Assembly: GCF_023101145.1 (NCBI RefSeq)
Contig: NZ_CP073714.1
Span: forward strand, 7,254,001-7,318,000
DNA length: 64,000 nt
Reading direction: 5' to 3'
Source: Paenibacillus pabuli
GTDB lineage: Bacteria; Bacillota; Bacilli; Paenibacillales; Paenibacillaceae
Of the stretch, positions 34,693 through 42,838 are shown piece by piece (the first letter of the stretch is position 1; every line of letters starts with the position of its first letter). The notes under the pieces were generated by a model that saw only the letters and a list, made by a program, of their open reading frames with translations, was not told the origin of the DNA and ran no database searches. The position numbers and the translations under genes are program-made.

Positions 34693-34721
34693 TTTTCATA
34701 CGTAATTCATTCAGGTACAAT
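34693..34721 (+). promoter_or_regulatory. Possible promoter of the acetate transporter gene
   Basis: TTTTCA, 17-nt spacer, TACAAT. The -35 matches 4 of 6 and the -10 matches 5 of 6. The leader to the ATG at 34830 would be about 100 nt. Confidence 0.5.
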
Positions 34722-34829
34722 AGGGCGATGTGTGTGTCCGGACCAGGCGGATACGAATTAAGAAATATAGAGGACGGTTCGGATCTAGCGGATCATCCTG
34801 ATTTGATTATTTGGAGGCTCATCAACACC

Positions 34830-35453
34830 ATGCAAACCGATTCACAGACTAAAGTCAAAATCATAAACGCCGATCCCAGCGCGATGGGATTATTTGGGTT
34901 GGCCATCGTTACTCTGGTCGCTTCCTCCCAAAAGCTTGGCATTACAGACGGCCTTAGCTACGCCATTCCTTGGGCGATTTTCCTTGGTGCCTTTGCCCAG
35001 CTGTTCGCCTGCATTCAAGATTCCAAACGCAACAACACCTTCGGCACAACTGCCTTCGGCGCATACGCGTTCTTCTGGTTCGCCATGGGCGCCAACTGGC
35101 TGATCAAAATGGGCGTGTTTGGCTCCACTCTGGCAGAACAAGCAGATGGCAAGCAGCTCGGATTTGCTTTTGCCGGATACCTCGTGTTCACCCTGTTCAT
35201 GACGCTGGGTGCCGTGGAAGCCAACAAAGTACTGCTCATCATCTTCATTCTCATTGACTTCCTGTTCCTTGGACTGACGTTTGACGCTTTCGGCGTAGCT
35301 CCTCATATCTTCCATACCATCGCAGCATATGCTGAAATGGGTATCGGAATCGTGTCGCTGTACGGCACAGGTGCTTCTGTCCTGAATGCTCATTTTGGCT
35401 ACACGTTCCTGCCTGTTGGCGGACCGTCTGGTGTCTTCAAAGCCAAGGCTTAA
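34830..35453 (+). CDS. Acetate/succinate transporter (GPR1/FUN34/YaaH, SatP-like)
   Basis: 207 residues with six membrane helices. The family entry motif is ADPSAMGLFGLAIVTL near residues 14-29, corresponding to NPAPLGL in SatP. Later segments include FGAYAFFWFAMG and FLGLTFDAFG. Members form hexameric channels or carriers for acetate and related acids; here the substrate is assigned by family only. The ATG at 34830 is 12 nt behind GGAGG, slightly long; the reading frame is open further up to 34668 but without a better site. A strong terminator follows. Confidence 0.85.
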   Translation: MQTDSQTKVKIINADPSAMGLFGLAIVTLVASSQKLGITDGLSYAIPWAIFLGAFAQLFACIQDSKRNNTFGTTAFGAYAFFWFAMGANWLIKMGVFGSTLAEQADGKQLGFAFAGYLVFTLFMTLGAVEANKVLLIIFILIDFLFLGLTFDAFGVAPHIFHTIAAYAEMGIGIVSLYGTGASVLNAHFGYTFLPVGGPSGVFKAKA

Positions 35454-35464
35454 TATACAGCATC

Positions 35465-35500
35465 AAACCGCCAGCGCGCCGGTCCGCGCCTGGCGGTTTT
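35465..35500 (+). terminator. Terminator of the acetate transporter gene
   Basis: AAACCGCCAG-cgcg pairs with cgcg-CCTGGCGGTTT around a short GC-rich loop, followed by a T-run. It lies 12 nt after the stop codon. Confidence 0.9.
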
Positions 35501-35624
35501 TTTGTAATCATGCTTAACTTGAAAATGCGTGGGAACGACACCTATACTAGAACTAACATATAGAGAAGATGGCACAGCAAGCTCTGCAGTGTACATCACC
35601 CATACTGTCAGGAGGACCAAAAGA

Positions 35625-36173
35625 ATGAGAGAGATACCTAAACCTACGGAACTGGATCAAGTGGAGAGAAAATATGTACGTGAAACACGCTGCTTCAAGA
35701 CGGCGAGAGTGTTCCCAACCGATGTAAATAACCATAATACATTGTTCGGCGGCAAACTCATGTCCTACATCGATGACATCGCGTCCATTACAGCATCCAA
35801 GTTGTGCAGGGTCAATACCGTCACAGCTTCAACCGATTCAGTCGATTTCCTGTATCCGATTAACCCGACCGATTCGGTAACGTTGGAATCCTTTGCATCG
35901 TGGACGGGACGAAGTTCGATGGAGATCTTTGTAAAGGTGATCCGTGAGGACCTGAAGACGGGGGAGAAGAAGATTGCAGCGACCGCATTTCTGACCTTTG
36001 TTGCCCTGGATGAAAATAACCGCAAACTCATCGTTCCTCGCATCGTTCCTGAGACGGAGGAAGAGAAGAAATTATACGAGACTGCCCCAGCTCGGGCGGC
36101 CATGCGGAAACAACGGCGGGAAGAAAGCAAGAACTTCGCCGACTTCCTCACCGTCACCTACCCGTGGGAATAA
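35625..36173 (+). CDS. Acyl-CoA thioesterase (hotdog fold, YkhA-like)
   Basis: 182 residues. Hotdog thioesterase of the YciA/YkhA group: VFPTDVNNHNTLFGGKLMSYIDDIASITASK has the conserved Asn/His and Gly-Gly with the catalytic Asp on the long helix (read in parts, residues about 29-60), followed by STDSVDFLYPINPTDSV and a C-terminal tail rich in Glu and Arg. Hydrolyses acyl-CoA; chain length preference unknown. ATG at 35625 is 9 nt behind AGGAGG. It ends 44 nt before the stop of the convergent TrpD2-like gene, with only a small hairpin (36197-36213) between. Confidence 0.86.
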   Translation: MREIPKPTELDQVERKYVRETRCFKTARVFPTDVNNHNTLFGGKLMSYIDDIASITASKLCRVNTVTASTDSVDFLYPINPTDSVTLESFASWTGRSSMEIFVKVIREDLKTGEKKIAATAFLTFVALDENNRKLIVPRIVPETEEEKKLYETAPARAAMRKQRREESKNFADFLTVTYPWE

Positions 36174-36217
36174 GAGAATTCATTTCAACTTCACAGATTC
36201 ATGGGTGAATCACACGC

Positions 36218-37294
36218 TTATCTGGACGATGCCGGAAACGTGGATACTGCTCTGCTATCTGGCAGTTCGCCGCCCATGGCGACACACCACTGTTGATAGA
36301 GGCGATAGGCAGCGCCACTCTCCAGCAAACTCTGGCAAGTGTAGACACCTTCTTCTATTGAATTGACACGTCCCGCCACATACAGACGGAAACCGCCATT
36401 CAACAAGACCTGGTTCACAAAGGCGATATGCCCATTCCCGCTCAACACGGCTTCTCCTGCTTCAAGCTGTTTGGCTGCCGTCCACACCAGCTCCGGTGCA
36501 GGAATATCCAGATCATAGGCCGCCGGGTCTACCAATTCAAGCCTCATTTCGCCTTCTTCCACTGCATAGACACGAGTTGGCCGATCAATATACAAATCCT
36601 CCGAACCCTCCACCCCCTGTACGACATAAGCACGACGATACTGAAAACGGGTGAGCAGTTTGGCAATCCGATCAAGAAACGTGTTATGAAACACACCAAA
36701 AACCAAATATGGGGAGTGGTTAAAATCAATCAGTTTCTCCGCTGTGTTCAGTACCGTGCGGAACCCAAGCTCTTCTCGCAAAGGACGAAGCTGCCGGAGA
36801 GGGGTGCACCAATCCTCGGATGAAACGTACATTACGCCGGTACGCAGGGCAGCATTTCTGGCATCTTCACGATCCATCTCCCCTGTATTGATTCCCGCTT
36901 TTCTTAACAAAACGGATAACGTAACCCCCCACTTTGGTGGCAGAGGTTCACTCCCATGTAATGTCACCGGAAGGCCGGCAGCAGCGAGCACAAACGAAGT
37001 CGGAAATGTTGCCATAAATGACTTCGTTCGACCATCATACGGGCCAGCGCAATCCAGTCCCTCCTCGAACATGGACAAACGCTCCGCATTGCTCTGGCAA
37101 GCATGAACAAATGCTTCAAGCTCCTCGACATTCTCCATCTTCATTCGCTCAGCCATAAGAAAGGCAGCCGTCTGAGCAGGCGATACCTCCTGACTCAGAA
37201 TTTTTTGAGCTACAGCCAGCGCCTCTGCATAATTTAGATCACGCGAGCCTCGTTTCCCTCGCCCGACTTCCCTGAGTATCTCGGACATATCCAT
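36218..37294 (-). CDS. Anthranilate phosphoribosyltransferase-like (TrpD2/YbiB-like) protein
   Basis: 358 residues with the nucleoside phosphorylase-like fold: N-terminal helices (LNYAEALAVAQKILSQEVSPAQTAAFLMAERM, residues about 20-50) and an alpha/beta domain with CAGPYDGRTKSF, GLPVTLHGSEPLPPKWG and RTVLNTAEKLIDF. The glycine-rich phosphoribosyl loop of true TrpD (GTGGD) is replaced by GPYDGR, so tryptophan synthesis is unlikely; related proteins such as YbiB bind nucleic acid. No trp genes are near. AGGAGG lies 7 nt before the ATG. It follows the ANTAR regulator by 18 nt and probably shares its transcript, which ties it to nitrite/nitrate control. Confidence 0.8.
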   Translation of the reverse strand: MDMSEILREVGRGKRGSRDLNYAEALAVAQKILSQEVSPAQTAAFLMAERMKMENVEELEAFVHACQSNAERLSMFEEGLDCAGPYDGRTKSFMATFPTSFVLAAAGLPVTLHGSEPLPPKWGVTLSVLLRKAGINTGEMDREDARNAALRTGVMYVSSEDWCTPLRQLRPLREELGFRTVLNTAEKLIDFNHSPYLVFGVFHNTFLDRIAKLLTRFQYRRAYVVQGVEGSEDLYIDRPTRVYAVEEGEMRLELVDPAAYDLDIPAPELVWTAAKQLEAGEAVLSGNGHIAFVNQVLLNGGFRLYVAGRVNSIEEGVYTCQSLLESGAAYRLYQQWCVAMGGELPDSRAVSTFPASSR

Positions 37295-37312
37295 CTTAAG
37301 CCCTCCTTTCCT

Positions 37313-37906
37313 TTAAGACTGAAGCAGTTGATGCGCCTTCACAATAGCCGTGGCCACATCTACCATCCGCTTACGTTCATCCATCGCTTTTTTGCGCAAC
37401 AGGTCATAGGCTTCCGATTCGGAGATCTGCTTCAGATCACACAAGATTGCTTTGGCCATGTCAATCCACTTCCGGTCCTCCAGCCTGGATTGCAGCTGCT
37501 TGCGCTCCTGTTCCCACTGCTTGCGTTCCATATAACGTTTGGCTGCAAAATGAAGTGTCCAGTGTATCTCCGGTCCGTTCATGGAAGGTGTGAGTATTCC
37601 GTCAAAGGATGTCTCCACCTCGCAGGATTCTGCCGAAGAAGAGGCTGTATCCGGAGCGCACCACCAGAGCAGCGGCGTGTCCGACTTCCCCTTTCCCAGG
37701 TATTTGACCCAGTATTCCATATCTGACAGAGACAGATGAAGGATGGATGCATCAGCTCCGCCAGCCAGCTTTAGTGCCTCCGTCTCACTGCCTGTCACCT
37801 GCACATGATATCCATTCGCCCCCAGTAGCTTCTCCGGCGCCGGAGGGATTGCATCAACCGAGGCAGATAGTGTTGGCTGTACACGGATGACCAATAAAGA
37901 TCGCAT
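37313..37906 (-). CDS. ANTAR-domain antitermination regulator (NasT-like)
   Basis: 197 residues. The first 120 form a degenerate receiver: the phospho-acceptor position in ASILHLSLSDME is not an Asp in the usual context, so phosphorylation is doubtful. After a coiled coil (about 122-145, RKQWEQERKQLQSRLEDR) comes the ANTAR domain with KWIDMAKAILCDLKQISESEAYDLLRKKAMDE and VDVATAIVKAHQLL (read in parts, 142-195). ANTAR proteins bind paired hairpins in nascent RNA and prevent termination. A fitting RNA lies divergently upstream at 38192-38300 before nirB. The usual nitrate sensor NasS is absent from this window. Two TnrA/GlnR-like boxes lie in the intervening DNA. Confidence 0.86.
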   Translation of the reverse strand: MRSLLVIRVQPTLSASVDAIPPAPEKLLGANGYHVQVTGSETEALKLAGGADASILHLSLSDMEYWVKYLGKGKSDTPLLWWCAPDTASSSAESCEVETSFDGILTPSMNGPEIHWTLHFAAKRYMERKQWEQERKQLQSRLEDRKWIDMAKAILCDLKQISESEAYDLLRKKAMDERKRMVDVATAIVKAHQLLQS

Positions 37907-37984
37907 GATGGATCAACCCCTCCCGATTTACATTTGGCAGACTTGGATAGATCGGGAGCAAGTAATCTAGCCCCTTCTCATTTA

Positions 37985-38001
37985 TGTTATTTTACCTGAC
38001 A
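37985..38001. promoter_or_regulatory. TnrA/GlnR-type box near the ANTAR regulator gene
   Basis: TGTTA-TTTTACC-TGACA fits TGTNA-N7-TNACA, 79 nt upstream of the ANTAR gene start. With the second box at 38120 it makes two nitrogen-control sites in one divergent region. Confidence 0.55.
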
Positions 38002-38117
38002 TAATTTAAAGTTTTTAATTTTGGCATTGCCCATTAATGAAGTGAATCTGCATCATTCGATCACTTATCCGATAAAAATATGTAAACATAATTAACTTCA
38101 AATTTCAAATACTTTTT

Positions 38118-38138
38118 TGTGTCAACTATATTGACACA
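38118..38138. promoter_or_regulatory. TnrA/GlnR-type box overlapping the nirB promoter
   Basis: A perfect 21-bp inverted repeat, TGTGTCAA-CTATA-TTGACACA, that contains TGTCA-ACTATAT-TGACA, an exact fit to TGTNA-N7-TNACA. Its right arm includes the -35 TTGACA of the nirB promoter, so the geometry suits repression (GlnR-like) better than activation. Inference from consensus only. Confidence 0.65.
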
Positions 38139-38159
38139 GTGAGATGGATCTTTTATAGT
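38131..38159 (+). promoter_or_regulatory. Sigma-A promoter of the nirBDC-cobA operon
   Basis: Perfect -35 TTGACA, 17-nt spacer, -10 TATAGT. Transcription would start near 38166, giving a leader of about 190 nt that contains the antitermination structure. Confidence 0.75.
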
Positions 38160-38191
38160 TAGCCGTAACAACTCCATATTTGAATGTATCA

Positions 38192-38300
38192 CAGCTACAA
38201 CGGCGTAGCTGGTTGAAACGGCAATGAAGCCTGTTTTGCAATCTCGGAGCAAGGGATGCGTATGTATATGCGCAGTCCTCCGAGGCATAACAGGCTTTTT
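38192..38300 (+). promoter_or_regulatory. ANTAR-type antitermination leader upstream of nirB
   Basis: Hairpin P1 is CAGCTAC-AACGGC-GTAGCTG (38192-38211) with a 6-nt loop bearing A at 1 and G at 4. P2 is GGC-AATGAA-GCC (38220-38231), also a 6-nt loop with A1 and G4. A terminator follows: AAGCCTGTT (38227-38235) pairs with AACAGGCTT (38289-38297), reinforced by CTCGGAG/CTCCGAG, then T-rich. P2 uses the bases of the left terminator arm, so protein-bound P2 would block termination. This is the architecture known for ANTAR RNA targets, and an ANTAR gene lies divergently. The P2 stem is short (3 bp plus mismatches), the main weakness. Confidence 0.7.
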
Positions 38301-38358
38301 CTATTTTCGAGTAATATATTGGGCATTTAGCAGAATGGAACCAAGGGGGCTAACTACA

Positions 38359-40803
38359 ATGAGTACAACGAAAAAATTGGTGCTGGTCGGTAATGGTATG
38401 GCAGGAATCCGAACAATTGAACATATCCTCAAGCTCGCGCCACACGCTTATGAAATTACAGTCTTCGGCGCTGAACCGCATCCCAACTACAATCGCATCA
38501 TGCTTTCCTCTGTTCTTGCAGGAGGCACAAGCATTGAAGATATTGTGATCAACGACTGGAGCTGGTACGAAGACAATGGCATTCAGGTATATCCGGGTGA
38601 TCCAATCGTTCGGATGGATACCAAGCGCAAAGAAGTTGTATCTCGGAATGGTGTACGTGCAACCTATGATGAGCTGATTATGGCGACAGGCTCTCAAGCC
38701 TTCATTCTTCCGCTCCCGGGGGCGGACAAAGAAGGTGTAATCGGTTTTCGGGACATCAAAGACTGCGAGACCATGATGGCTGCATCGCAAACGTATCGCA
38801 AAGCCGCCGTCATTGGAGGTGGCCTGCTTGGACTGGAGGCTGCGCGTGGTCTGCTCAATCTCGGCATGGACGTTACCGTCATCCACATTAATGGACATCT
38901 GATGGATCGGAATCTGGATCTGCCAGCAGGTCTAATGCTCCAGCGGGAGCTTGAGGAACAGGGCATGAAGTTCCTTCTGAACAAACATACCGAAGAAATC
39001 ACAGGCAAACATCGGGTCAAAGCCATTCGGTTCACCGACCAAACGGTGCTTGAAACCGATCTGGTCGTCATGGCCGTCGGGATAAGGCCCCAGGTTGAAC
39101 TGGCCCGTCAGGCAGGATTGGACGTGAGCCGAGGTGTCATCGTGGATGATTATATGAACACCAGTATCCCTGGTATCTCGGCTGTGGGCGAATGCGCAGA
39201 ACACCGCGGGATTGCATATGGGCTGGTGGCTCCATTATATGAACAAGGCATGGTGCTGGCGAAGCGACTTGCAGGTGCGGCAACAGAAGGTTACGAAGGA
39301 TCTGTCACTTCGACAAAGCTGAAAGTATCCGGTGTAGACGTATTCTCCGCAGGACAGTTCAAGGATTCAGCGGATACCCGCAGCATTCGTATACAAGATG
39401 ATGTGGATGGAATCTACAAAAAGATGGTCTTAAAGGACGGTAAACTGGTTGGAGCTGTACTATTTGGCGATACAACAGATGGTGCCTCCCTTTTCTCCCT
39501 CATTAAAAGTGGCGAAAACATCAGTGGACGCGAAAGGGCAATATTGCTTGGCGTACCATCGGATTCCGGTTCAGGTAGCGGACCTTCCATTGCCGAACGT
39601 ATGGCAAGCATGCCAGATGACGAGATCGTCTGCGGCTGTAATGGTGTTACTAAAGCTTCTATAGGTGATGCCGTGTTGAATAAAGGGTGCAACACGCTGG
39701 GTGCCATTAAGTCATGCACCAAAGCTTCAGCTTCATGCGGTGGATGCAAACCGATTGTCGAATCGCTGCTTGTCCATTATGCAGGCGATGCTGTGGGTGA
39801 ACAGGTGAAGGAAGGTATCTGCGGCTGTACTTCCTATGACCGTGATGAGATTGTTGCCCAGATTAAAGAGATGGGACTGAAAACAGTAAAGGAAGTCATG
39901 AACGTACTCGGTTGGAACGAGCCAGAAGGCTGCTCCAAGTGCCGTCCATCCCTCAACTACTACCTAGGTATGATCTGGCCAGCCGAATACGAGGATGAGC
40001 GGGTATCCAAATTTACAAATGAGCGGTATCACGCAAATATCCAGAAAGACGGGACCTATTCGGTTATCCCACGGATCTATGGCGGCGTCACCTCTCCGGC
40101 AGAGTTGATGAAAATTGCCGCAGTTGCAGAGAAATACGATGTACCTATGGTGAAATTTACGGGTGGGCAACGACTCGATCTGCTCGGTGTACAGAAGGAA
40201 AATCTGCCGAAGATTTGGGAAGAGCTTGATATGCCTTCCGGCTTCGGTTATGGCAAGGCACTGCGTACCGTCAAGACATGTGTAGGCAACACCTTCTGCC
40301 GATTCGGAACACAGGATTCCATCGAGATGGGCATTCGTCTGGAGAAAAAACTCGATAAGATGGTCGCTCCCGCGAAAGTGAAGCTGGCTGTCTCAGGTTG
40401 TCCGCGGAACTGTGCGGAGGCAACGATCAAAGACCTTGGCGTTGTTGCGATCGACGGTGCATGGGAGCTGCATGTCGGTGGCAACGGTGGAGTTAAGGTC
40501 CGTGCAGCCGAGTTATTATGTACGGTCAAGACGGACGCCGAAGTGGAAGAGTGGACGTACGCCTATCTCCAATACTATAGAGAGAACGCACGATGGAATG
40601 AGAGAACAGCGGCTTGGATTGAACGGGTCGGTCTGGATCATGTAAAAAAAGCACTGGAAGACCGCGACGTACGTCTCGCACTGGTAGAACGACTTGAACT
40701 GACCCTGGGTCGTACCGTCGATCCATGGAAAGAAATCATCGAGAACGATAAATTGCGTAAAAACTTCACCCCTTTGGCCGATGCTCAGCCGACTACCCAT
40801 TAG
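38359..40803 (+). CDS. nirB: Nitrite reductase [NAD(P)H] large subunit
   Basis: 814 residues, usual for NirB/NasD. Order: FAD/NAD oxidoreductase (1-330; LVGNGMAGIRTIEHIL, then AVIGGGLLGLEAARGL), two BFD-like [2Fe-2S] units (about 418-545; CGCNGVTKASIGDAV, SCGGCKP, CGCTSYDRDEI, CSKCRPSLNYYLG), and the sulfite/nitrite reductase domain (about 550-790) with TCVGNTFCRFGTQDS and SGCPRNCAEATIKDLG, whose four Cys hold the 4Fe-4S cluster next to siroheme. It reduces nitrite to ammonium with NAD(P)H in the cytoplasm. ATG at 38359 is 9 nt behind GGGGG; the frame is open to 38224, but that start would lie inside the leader RNA. Confidence 0.95.
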   Translation: MSTTKKLVLVGNGMAGIRTIEHILKLAPHAYEITVFGAEPHPNYNRIMLSSVLAGGTSIEDIVINDWSWYEDNGIQVYPGDPIVRMDTKRKEVVSRNGVRATYDELIMATGSQAFILPLPGADKEGVIGFRDIKDCETMMAASQTYRKAAVIGGGLLGLEAARGLLNLGMDVTVIHINGHLMDRNLDLPAGLMLQRELEEQGMKFLLNKHTEEITGKHRVKAIRFTDQTVLETDLVVMAVGIRPQVELARQAGLDVSRGVIVDDYMNTSIPGISAVGECAEHRGIAYGLVAPLYEQGMVLAKRLAGAATEGYEGSVTSTKLKVSGVDVFSAGQFKDSADTRSIRIQDDVDGIYKKMVLKDGKLVGAVLFGDTTDGASLFSLIKSGENISGRERAILLGVPSDSGSGSGPSIAERMASMPDDEIVCGCNGVTKASIGDAVLNKGCNTLGAIKSCTKASASCGGCKPIVESLLVHYAGDAVGEQVKEGICGCTSYDRDEIVAQIKEMGLKTVKEVMNVLGWNEPEGCSKCRPSLNYYLGMIWPAEYEDERVSKFTNERYHANIQKDGTYSVIPRIYGGVTSPAELMKIAAVAEKYDVPMVKFTGGQRLDLLGVQKENLPKIWEELDMPSGFGYGKALRTVKTCVGNTFCRFGTQDSIEMGIRLEKKLDKMVAPAKVKLAVSGCPRNCAEATIKDLGVVAIDGAWELHVGGNGGVKVRAAELLCTVKTDAEVEEWTYAYLQYYRENARWNERTAAWIERVGLDHVKKALEDRDVRLALVERLELTLGRTVDPWKEIIENDKLRKNFTPLADAQPTTH

Positions 40804-40819
40804 AAGAGGAGGATCAGCG

Positions 40820-41137
40820 ATGAATAAATTGCATATTGGACACCTTGAGGATATAGATGAAAAGGGGTCACGAACGTTCAAGGTACAGGATACCGAAATT
40901 GCCGTCTTCAAATTGAGTGACGGAAGTCTGCACGCTGTAGAGAATCGCTGCCCTCACAAGGGCGGCAAACTGTCAGAAGGCATGGTATGCGGGACGGCGG
41001 TCCATTGCCCCCTACACGACTGGAAGATCGATCTTCGCAGCGGCAAGGTACACGAACCGGATGATGGTTGTCTGAACACATATCCCACAGAAGTGGATGG
41101 GAACAGCGGAGAAATCTACATTACCATTGCAGGCTAA
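40820..41137 (+). CDS. nirD: Nitrite reductase small subunit (Rieske type)
   Basis: 105 residues. Rieske-like [2Fe-2S] ligands are seen in CPHKGGKLSEGM and CPLHDWKIDL (Cys-x-His and Cys-x-x-His), so this NirD appears able to bind the cluster, unlike enteric NirD. It partners NirB in electron transfer. The ATG lies behind GAGGAGG. The gene starts 16 nt after nirB. Confidence 0.92.
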   Translation: MNKLHIGHLEDIDEKGSRTFKVQDTEIAVFKLSDGSLHAVENRCPHKGGKLSEGMVCGTAVHCPLHDWKIDLRSGKVHEPDDGCLNTYPTEVDGNSGEIYITIAG

Positions 41138-41173
41138 AGGTTAAGTTACCCTGACATCAAGGAGGAATACGCT

Positions 41174-42055
41174 ATGGATTTTGTTAAACCGGCAGAAGTA
41201 TTGCAATCAATGGTCGAGGCAGGAGAAAGCAAAGCCAGAATGAACCGGGTACAGCTGCTGATCCGAGGTTTTTTGGCGGGAGCTATCCTTGCTTTTGCAA
41301 CAACCCTGGCGTATACCGCTGTATCTCAAACTTCCGTTGGTTTGGCAGGTGCATTGATTTTCCCAGCGGGGTTCGTCATTATCATTCTGCTGGGGCTTGA
41401 ACTCGTAACCGGGAGCTTTGCCCTGATCCCGCTCGCGGTGCTGAAACGCAAGGTCCGTGTGATAGATATGCTGAACAATTACTTGTGGGTCATTGCGGGT
41501 CATGTACTCGGATGTTTATTCTATGCTCTATTATATGGGCTGACTCTTACCAAAATGGGGACGGACATGAGCAACCCGCTCATTCAAACTCTGATTCAGA
41601 CCAGTGAAGCCAAAACACTGGGGTATCAACATTTGGGCGGAGCAGGTATTGTTCTTGTGGTCATCAAAGCGATTCTATGTAACTGGATGGTCACCCTCGG
41701 AGCGGTCATGGCAATGACCTCCACTTCTACGCTCGGTAAAATTGTAGCCATGTGGTTGCCCATCACCATCTTTTTCGCACAAGGGTTCGAACACGCTGTA
41801 GTGAATATGTTTGTCATTCCGGCAGGCATGATGCTGGGCGCCGATGTCAGTATCGCAGACTGGTGGCTGTGGAATCAGATTCCCGTGCTGGTTGGTAACT
41901 TTATAGGCGGAGCTGTCTTTACAGGATTTGGGCTATATGCCGCTCACCAATGGGGAAGCCACATCATCCCTTCTTTTAAGCAGGACGCTGTTCGGAATAG
42001 CCATTCAGGATTAACTAGTCCGGATGCTTCAACAAAGCTGGGGACACCATCATGA
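41174..42055 (+). CDS. nirC: Formate/nitrite transporter
   Basis: 293 residues with six membrane helices of the FNT family. Visible are RGFLAGAILAFATTLAY, VTGSFALIPLAVL, CNWMVTLGAVMA and the GFEHAVVNMFVIPAG motif with the central His of the pore. It should let nitrite in, or release it, in step with NirBD. The ATG is behind AAGGAGG. It starts 36 nt after nirD and overlaps cobA by 4 nt. The C-terminal tail of about 30 residues is hydrophilic. Confidence 0.92.
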   Translation: MDFVKPAEVLQSMVEAGESKARMNRVQLLIRGFLAGAILAFATTLAYTAVSQTSVGLAGALIFPAGFVIIILLGLELVTGSFALIPLAVLKRKVRVIDMLNNYLWVIAGHVLGCLFYALLYGLTLTKMGTDMSNPLIQTLIQTSEAKTLGYQHLGGAGIVLVVIKAILCNWMVTLGAVMAMTSTSTLGKIVAMWLPITIFFAQGFEHAVVNMFVIPAGMMLGADVSIADWWLWNQIPVLVGNFIGGAVFTGFGLYAAHQWGSHIIPSFKQDAVRNSHSGLTSPDASTKLGTPS

Positions 42056-42822
42056 GCCGGGGCCTGGTTAGTATCGTAGGTGCAGGTCCTGGAGATCCCG
42101 AGCTGATTACGGTAAAAGCCCTGAAACGTATTCAGTCTGCAGATGTCATTCTGTATGATCGACTTGTTAATGATCAGTTACTCGCGGAGGCTCGTGAAGG
42201 AGCTCTTCGGATTTACTGCGGCAAAGCCCCGGGTCTGCATTCGATGTCTCAGGACATGATAGGACGTATGCTGGTTGCGCATGCGGCTGAAGGCAAACGG
42301 GTTGTTCGGCTTAAAGGCGGTGATCCGTTTATCTTTGGACGTGGAGGAGAAGAAGCACTTGTGCTGGCACAGGCAGGAATTCAATTCGAAGTCATTCCAG
42401 GCATCACCTCGGCTGTGGGTACATCCGCTTCATCTCTTGTTCCCCTGACTCATCGGGGTGCAGCTTCATCCTTCGCATGTGTAACCGGAACGGGCAGTGA
42501 CGGAAACGTATCCTCTGTCCGCTGGGACCTGCTCGCCCACAGTGTAGACACTCTGGTGATCTACATGGGCATAAGTCAATTGCCACAGATTCAGCATGAA
42601 TTGCTCCACCATGGCAAAAACGGCTGCACGCCAGCGGCGCTCATCGAGCGTGGTACCACCTCACAGGAGCGAATCATTACAGGTACACTTGCTGAACTTC
42701 ATTCACTCGCCCTGTCGCAAAAAGTGAGCAATCCGGCGTTAATTATGATTGGTGAAGCCGTCCGTGTACGCGAACAGATACTTCAACTGCAGCAGGCCGC
42801 CAACACTTCCATGACAGGATAA
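42052..42822 (+). CDS. cobA: Uroporphyrinogen-III C-methyltransferase
   Basis: 256 residues. SAM-dependent enzyme making precorrin-2, the first step to siroheme, the cofactor of NirB. Motifs: VGAGPGDPELITVKALKRI, YDRLV, the VVRLKGGDPFIFGRGGEE loop, and ITSAVGTSASSLVPLTHRG. The C-terminal oxidase/ferrochelatase domain of CysG is absent, so another gene must finish siroheme. The ATG overlaps the nirC stop (ATGA), so translation is coupled. The symbol sumT is also used for this family. Confidence 0.93.
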   Translation: MSRGLVSIVGAGPGDPELITVKALKRIQSADVILYDRLVNDQLLAEAREGALRIYCGKAPGLHSMSQDMIGRMLVAHAAEGKRVVRLKGGDPFIFGRGGEEALVLAQAGIQFEVIPGITSAVGTSASSLVPLTHRGAASSFACVTGTGSDGNVSSVRWDLLAHSVDTLVIYMGISQLPQIQHELLHHGKNGCTPAALIERGTTSQERIITGTLAELHSLALSQKVSNPALIMIGEAVRVREQILQLQQAANTSMTG

Positions 42823-42838
42823 CCTATATCCTTCTTAT

